Of a DNA stretch of 52,803 nt, positions 50,155 to 52,803 are shown piece after piece. Both the position numbers and the translations under genes were made by a program. Positions within the stretch are counted from its first letter, which is position 1; every line of letters starts with the position of its first letter. The DNA is from an uncultured Acetatifactor sp. Its GTDB lineage: Bacteria > Bacillota > Clostridia > Lachnospirales > Lachnospiraceae. The stretch is from NCBI GenBank assembly GCA_934394815.1, contig CAKRRD010000015.1:1-52803 (forward strand), in the 5' to 3' direction. The notes under the pieces were generated by a model. That model saw nothing but the letters and a program-made list of their open reading frames with translations. It was not told the origin of the DNA and ran no database searches.

Positions 50155-50979
50155 CTATACGAATCTCTTCACGGATTCCGTTACCAGCTTCTTGAATCTG
50201 GGTGCTGCCATATCCGCAGCCTCCTGTACCTCTTCATGATTCAGGGGCTGGTCCGTCATTCCTGCCGCCAGATTGCTGATGCAGGAAATGCCGCAGATCC
50301 GCATTCCCATGTGATTGGCAGCAATGGCTTCCACCACCGTGCTCATGCCTACCGCATCACAGCCAAGAGAACGAAGCATGCGGATCTCTGCCGGAGATTC
50401 GAAGGAAGGTCCGGTCAGCTGGGTATAAATACCCTCCTGTAAATAGATGCCGTTCTCCTTCGCGGTCTCCCGGATGATCTGCTGCAGCTCTTTGTCATAG
50501 ACATGGCTCATATCCGGGAAACGCAGACCCAGTTCGTCGATATTGGCACCAATCAGCGGATTGGGGGCAAACACGGAAATGTGATCCCGAATCAACATCA
50601 GATCACCGGCATGGAAAGAAGTGTTCACGCCGCCGGCCGCATTGGTCAAAAACAGGATCTCGGCACCCAACAGCTTCATCAGTCTGGTGGGCAATACCAC
50701 ATCCGTCACATCATAGCCTTCGTAGTAATGCACTCTTCCCTTCATACATACCACCGGGATCTCATCCAGATAACCAAAGATAAACTTACCGGCATGTCCC
50801 GGTACGGTGGAGACGGGAAATCCCTCGATCTCCGCATAAGGAATCTCCGTCACCACACGGATCTGTTCCGCATAATCTCCCAGTCCCGATCCTAACACGA
50901 TCGCTGCCTTGGGAACAAAATCCGTCTTTTTTCTCACACACTCATAACAGTTCTGTAATTTTGCATATACCTGATTCAT
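50155..50979 (-). CDS. Purine-nucleoside phosphorylase (trimeric type)
   Basis: A 274-residue enzyme that cleaves inosine and guanosine with phosphate to base and ribose-1-phosphate. Family blocks are VLGSGLGDYAEQI, GKFIFGYLDEIPVVCMKGRVHYYEGY, TNAAGGVNTSFHAGDLMLIRDHI and AVGMSTVVEAIAANHMGMRICGISCISN (in parts). This matches the trimeric PNP (PunA-type) rather than hexameric DeoD. It is the first gene of the four-gene salvage unit, with its own promoter at 51067-51095. Confidence 0.95.
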   Translation of the reverse strand: MNQVYAKLQNCYECVRKKTDFVPKAAIVLGSGLGDYAEQIRVVTEIPYAEIEGFPVSTVPGHAGKFIFGYLDEIPVVCMKGRVHYYEGYDVTDVVLPTRLMKLLGAEILFLTNAAGGVNTSFHAGDLMLIRDHISVFAPNPLIGANIDELGLRFPDMSHVYDKELQQIIRETAKENGIYLQEGIYTQLTGPSFESPAEIRMLRSLGCDAVGMSTVVEAIAANHMGMRICGISCISNLAAGMTDQPLNHEEVQEAADMAAPRFKKLVTESVKRFV

Positions 50980-51066
50980 CTATGTCCTCCGCTTAACCGT
51001 ATCTTCATGCAATTTAGCAAATATTCTTCCAGTTTTTCAGAAAAATAAAGCAAAGTCAACAAAGGT

Positions 51067-51095
51067 ATTATACAAAATGCAAAGGAAAAAAGCAA
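51067..51095 (-). promoter_or_regulatory. Promoter of the nucleoside-salvage unit
   Basis: TTGCTT (51090-51095) and TATAAT (51067-51072) on the minus strand are 17 bases apart. The -35 element lies 2 bases after the spoIVA stop. The leader of about 80 bases shows no riboswitch-like fold that I can see, and no PurR box. Confidence 0.6.
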
Positions 51096-51096
51096 T

Positions 51097-52578
51097 CTAA
51101 ATAATAATGCAGACCATGCCGCCGTTGCTGTCGTTGACGATCTTCTGCATGGTATCCTGCAGTTTTAACTGACTCTCCTCCCCAATGGATGCAACTTTCG
51201 TGGTAATGCCGTCTTCCACCAGCTGTTCCACAGTTTTGCCGAAAATATTGGTCTCCCAGATACCGCGTTCTGTCTCTGCCTGACCGATATATTGGATCAG
51301 ATCCTGGGCCTGCTGTTCAGTTCCCACGATAGGGGCGATTTCCGTCTCGATATTCGCCCGGATCATATGTATGGAAGGGCTGCTGGCCTTGATCTTGACA
51401 CCGAATTTATTGCCGTGGTGGATCATTTCCGGTTTTTCCAGCTGAATATCTTCCCTGTCTGGGGTCACCACGCCGTAACCCTTGATCTTCACCATGGACA
51501 AAGCATCCTGCACCTTCGTGTATTCCTTCTTCATCTCCGCCAGTTCTTTTAATTTGTTTAACAGTTGATATTCATCTTCCACCTTCTCTCCCAGCATTCC
51601 GGAAAGCATTTCGTAATAATATCTGTCATCGATCCCAACCTGTACCGGGACAATACCGTTCCACAGTTGAACCGGATCCATCTTGCAGCTCCGGATATAA
51701 TCTCCCTGCAGTTCCACCGGATGTCCCGCCACATCCCGGATTCTGTCATAGGTACTCATCAGATCCCGAATTTGTCGTAGCAGATCCTGTTTCACTGTAT
51801 GATCCACCGGCAGCATATCCATCCATTTGGGAAAATAGAATTCCACCGCAGTCAGGGGAAATTCATACAGAATCTTCTCCAGAATACGATTGATATCATC
51901 CTTTTTCAACTGCTCGCAGTTCACCGGCATCACGGCCACATCGTATTTCTTTCCAATTTCCTCTGCGACCTGTCTCGCCTCCTCCGAGTAAGGCTTCTGA
52001 CTGTTTACCAGCACCAGAAAGGGTTTTCCGGACTTTTTCAATGCCAGGATTGTCTTCTCCTCCGCCCCCAGATAATTGGTTCGGGGCAGTTCTCCGATAC
52101 TGCCGTCCGTAGTGATCACCAGGCCGATGGTGGAATGGTCCCTCATGACTTTATCCGTGCCGATCTCCGCTGCCTGGGTAAAGGGAATCTCTTCCTCCGA
52201 CCAGGGAGTCTTCACCATGCGTTCCGCATCTTCCTCCATATGGCCTGCCGCACCGTCGATCATGTAGCCCACACAGTCAATCAGACGCACCGATACTTCA
52301 ATATCGTCATTCAGTCTCACCTTCGCTGCTTCATTGGGAATGAATTTCGGTTCCGTGGTGGTGATAGTCCTGCCTCCGGCGCTCTGGGGCAGTTCATCCT
52401 GTGCCCGCATTCTGGCATGTTCATCCTCCATATAAGGCAATACCATTTCATCCATGAAACGTTTGATGAACGTAGATTTCCCGGTTCTCACCGGTCCCAA
52501 TACCCCTATGTAGATCTCCCCTCCCGTCCTTTGTTGTATATCCCGATACAGATCGTATGTATTCACTGCATAGTCCAT
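51097..52578 (-). CDS. spoIVA: Stage IV sporulation protein A (coat morphogenetic ATPase)
   Basis: A 493-residue ATPase that polymerises on the forespore surface and forms the base layer of the spore coat. A Walker A motif, GPVRTGKST, is at residues 28-36. LPQSAGGRTITTTEPKF, RLIDCVGYMIDGA and VLVNSQKPYSEEA are family blocks, and the C-terminus ends NGGMVCIII, close to the Bacillus GGGxxICII-type end with its conserved cysteine. It is a sigma-E gene, and a candidate sigma-E promoter lies just upstream. AGGAGG lies ten bases before the ATG. It is a stand-alone gene. Confidence 0.97.
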   Translation of the reverse strand: MDYAVNTYDLYRDIQQRTGGEIYIGVLGPVRTGKSTFIKRFMDEMVLPYMEDEHARMRAQDELPQSAGGRTITTTEPKFIPNEAAKVRLNDDIEVSVRLIDCVGYMIDGAAGHMEEDAERMVKTPWSEEEIPFTQAAEIGTDKVMRDHSTIGLVITTDGSIGELPRTNYLGAEEKTILALKKSGKPFLVLVNSQKPYSEEARQVAEEIGKKYDVAVMPVNCEQLKKDDINRILEKILYEFPLTAVEFYFPKWMDMLPVDHTVKQDLLRQIRDLMSTYDRIRDVAGHPVELQGDYIRSCKMDPVQLWNGIVPVQVGIDDRYYYEMLSGMLGEKVEDEYQLLNKLKELAEMKKEYTKVQDALSMVKIKGYGVVTPDREDIQLEKPEMIHHGNKFGVKIKASSPSIHMIRANIETEIAPIVGTEQQAQDLIQYIGQAETERGIWETNIFGKTVEQLVEDGITTKVASIGEESQLKLQDTMQKIVNDSNGGMVCIII

Positions 52579-52596
52579 AAAAATCTACCTCCTGCC

Positions 52597-52628
52597 ATTG
52601 GTGTTATATGTATATGCAAACGACATGG
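52597..52628 (-). promoter_or_regulatory. Possible sigma-E promoter of spoIVA
   Basis: On the minus strand TCATAAT, then 13 bases, then CATATACA resembles the mother-cell sigma-E pattern KMATAWW and CATACANT (two mismatches). The position about 30 bases before the start codon fits. Sigma-E control of spoIVA is known in Bacillus. Confidence 0.45.
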
Positions 52629-52679
52629 AATTATGAATTAACTGGGAAGTTAGTGGAATAAATATTGGCAAACCGGACG

Positions 52680-52713
52680 AACTCCCGGAGTGGCACTTGC
52701 CTCTCCGGGAGTT
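52680..52713 (+). terminator. Strong hairpin near the right edge
   Basis: AACTCCCGGAG (52680-52690) pairs perfectly with CTCCGGGAGTT (52703-52713) around a 12-base loop. A TTTATTTAT tract follows only on the plus strand, yet no plus-strand gene is seen in front of it. It may be the terminator of a minus-strand gene beyond the edge, or an isolated element. The remaining bases to 52803 hold nothing I can identify. Confidence 0.5.
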
Positions 52714-52803
52714 TATTTATGGATTTCTCTGGTAGTCATAAAAAATCAAAAAATGGAAGACTTTTCAGGAAAAGAGTCCGCTTTTGACTTTGGTGTAAAT
52801 AGC

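Noticed and set aside
1..52803. CRISPR array, prophage, transposon or integron
   Set aside because: No spaced direct-repeat series, no integrase or transposase motif and no composition shift were visible; gene content is conserved housekeeping and sporulation.

Overview
The window looks like chromosomal DNA of a spore-forming, anaerobic, monoderm Firmicute, most likely a Lachnospiraceae-type Clostridium (inferred from gene content and protein style, not from a search). Evidence for sporulation is spoIVA, spoVAF and cotJABC. Evidence for anaerobic life is the class III ribonucleotide reductase (nrdD/nrdG) and the oxygen-sensitive two-subunit serine dehydratase. Almost every gene is on the minus strand. 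The only plus-strand transcription unit is cotJABC. I saw no rRNA, tRNA, CRISPR array, transposase, integrase or prophage gene, and no gene-free stretch longer than 300 bases. This is a conserved, mostly housekeeping segment.

Layout from left to right (transcription runs mostly right to left). 1-150: first codons of rplU with its leader and promoter. 185-2491: a cytidylate-kinase-like protein and L-serine dehydratase (sdaAB-sdaAA). 2530-5085: aroB-lspA-rluD. 5208-8652: a P-loop protein of unknown function, an HlyD-like membrane protein, yggS and sepF. 8741-19467: a long cell-shape and division cluster read as DUF4321 protein, radC, mreB, mreC, mreD, mrdA (PBP2), minC, minD, minE, rodA, mgsA, D-Ala-D-Ala carboxypeptidase. 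19636-27184: mutS, mutL, a LURP-one-like protein, miaA and a PLP-dependent lyase. 27318-33414: SulP transporter, miaB, pepT and an AGCS symporter. 33484-36576: a two-component system with a membrane-anchored accessory protein. 36716-37751: cotJABC. 37875-40853: degV, spoVAF, dut. 40917-43635: nrdD-nrdG under two NrdR boxes. 43858-46808: a small membrane protein with a WYL regulator, and a membrane-anchored MutS-like ATPase. 46911-50979: purine/pyrimidine salvage (nucleoside phosphorylase, cytidine deaminase, amidohydrolase, NCS2 permease). 51097-52578: spoIVA.

How the genes work together: the central block supplies the elongation machinery (MreBCD, RodA, PBP2), septum placement (MinCDE) and wall trimming (carboxypeptidase), and sepF lies nearby in a separate unit. 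The mutS-mutL-miaA-miaB neighbourhood combines mismatch repair with the two-step ms2i6A tRNA modification. The nrd and salvage genes supply nucleotides.

I did not find a clearly new multi-gene system. The best leads are: a roughly 240-residue insertion in PBP2; an autoregulation-like 11-bp direct repeat in front of an uncharacterised two-component/accessory trio; a terminator hairpin that overlaps the promoter and ribosome-binding site of spoVAF; a membrane-anchored MutS-family ATPase beside a micro-membrane-protein/WYL pair; and two conserved-looking but functionally unassigned proteins (P-loop and HlyD-like) upstream of sepF. Start codons were adjusted by ribosome-binding-site position where stated; promoters and hairpins were read by eye.
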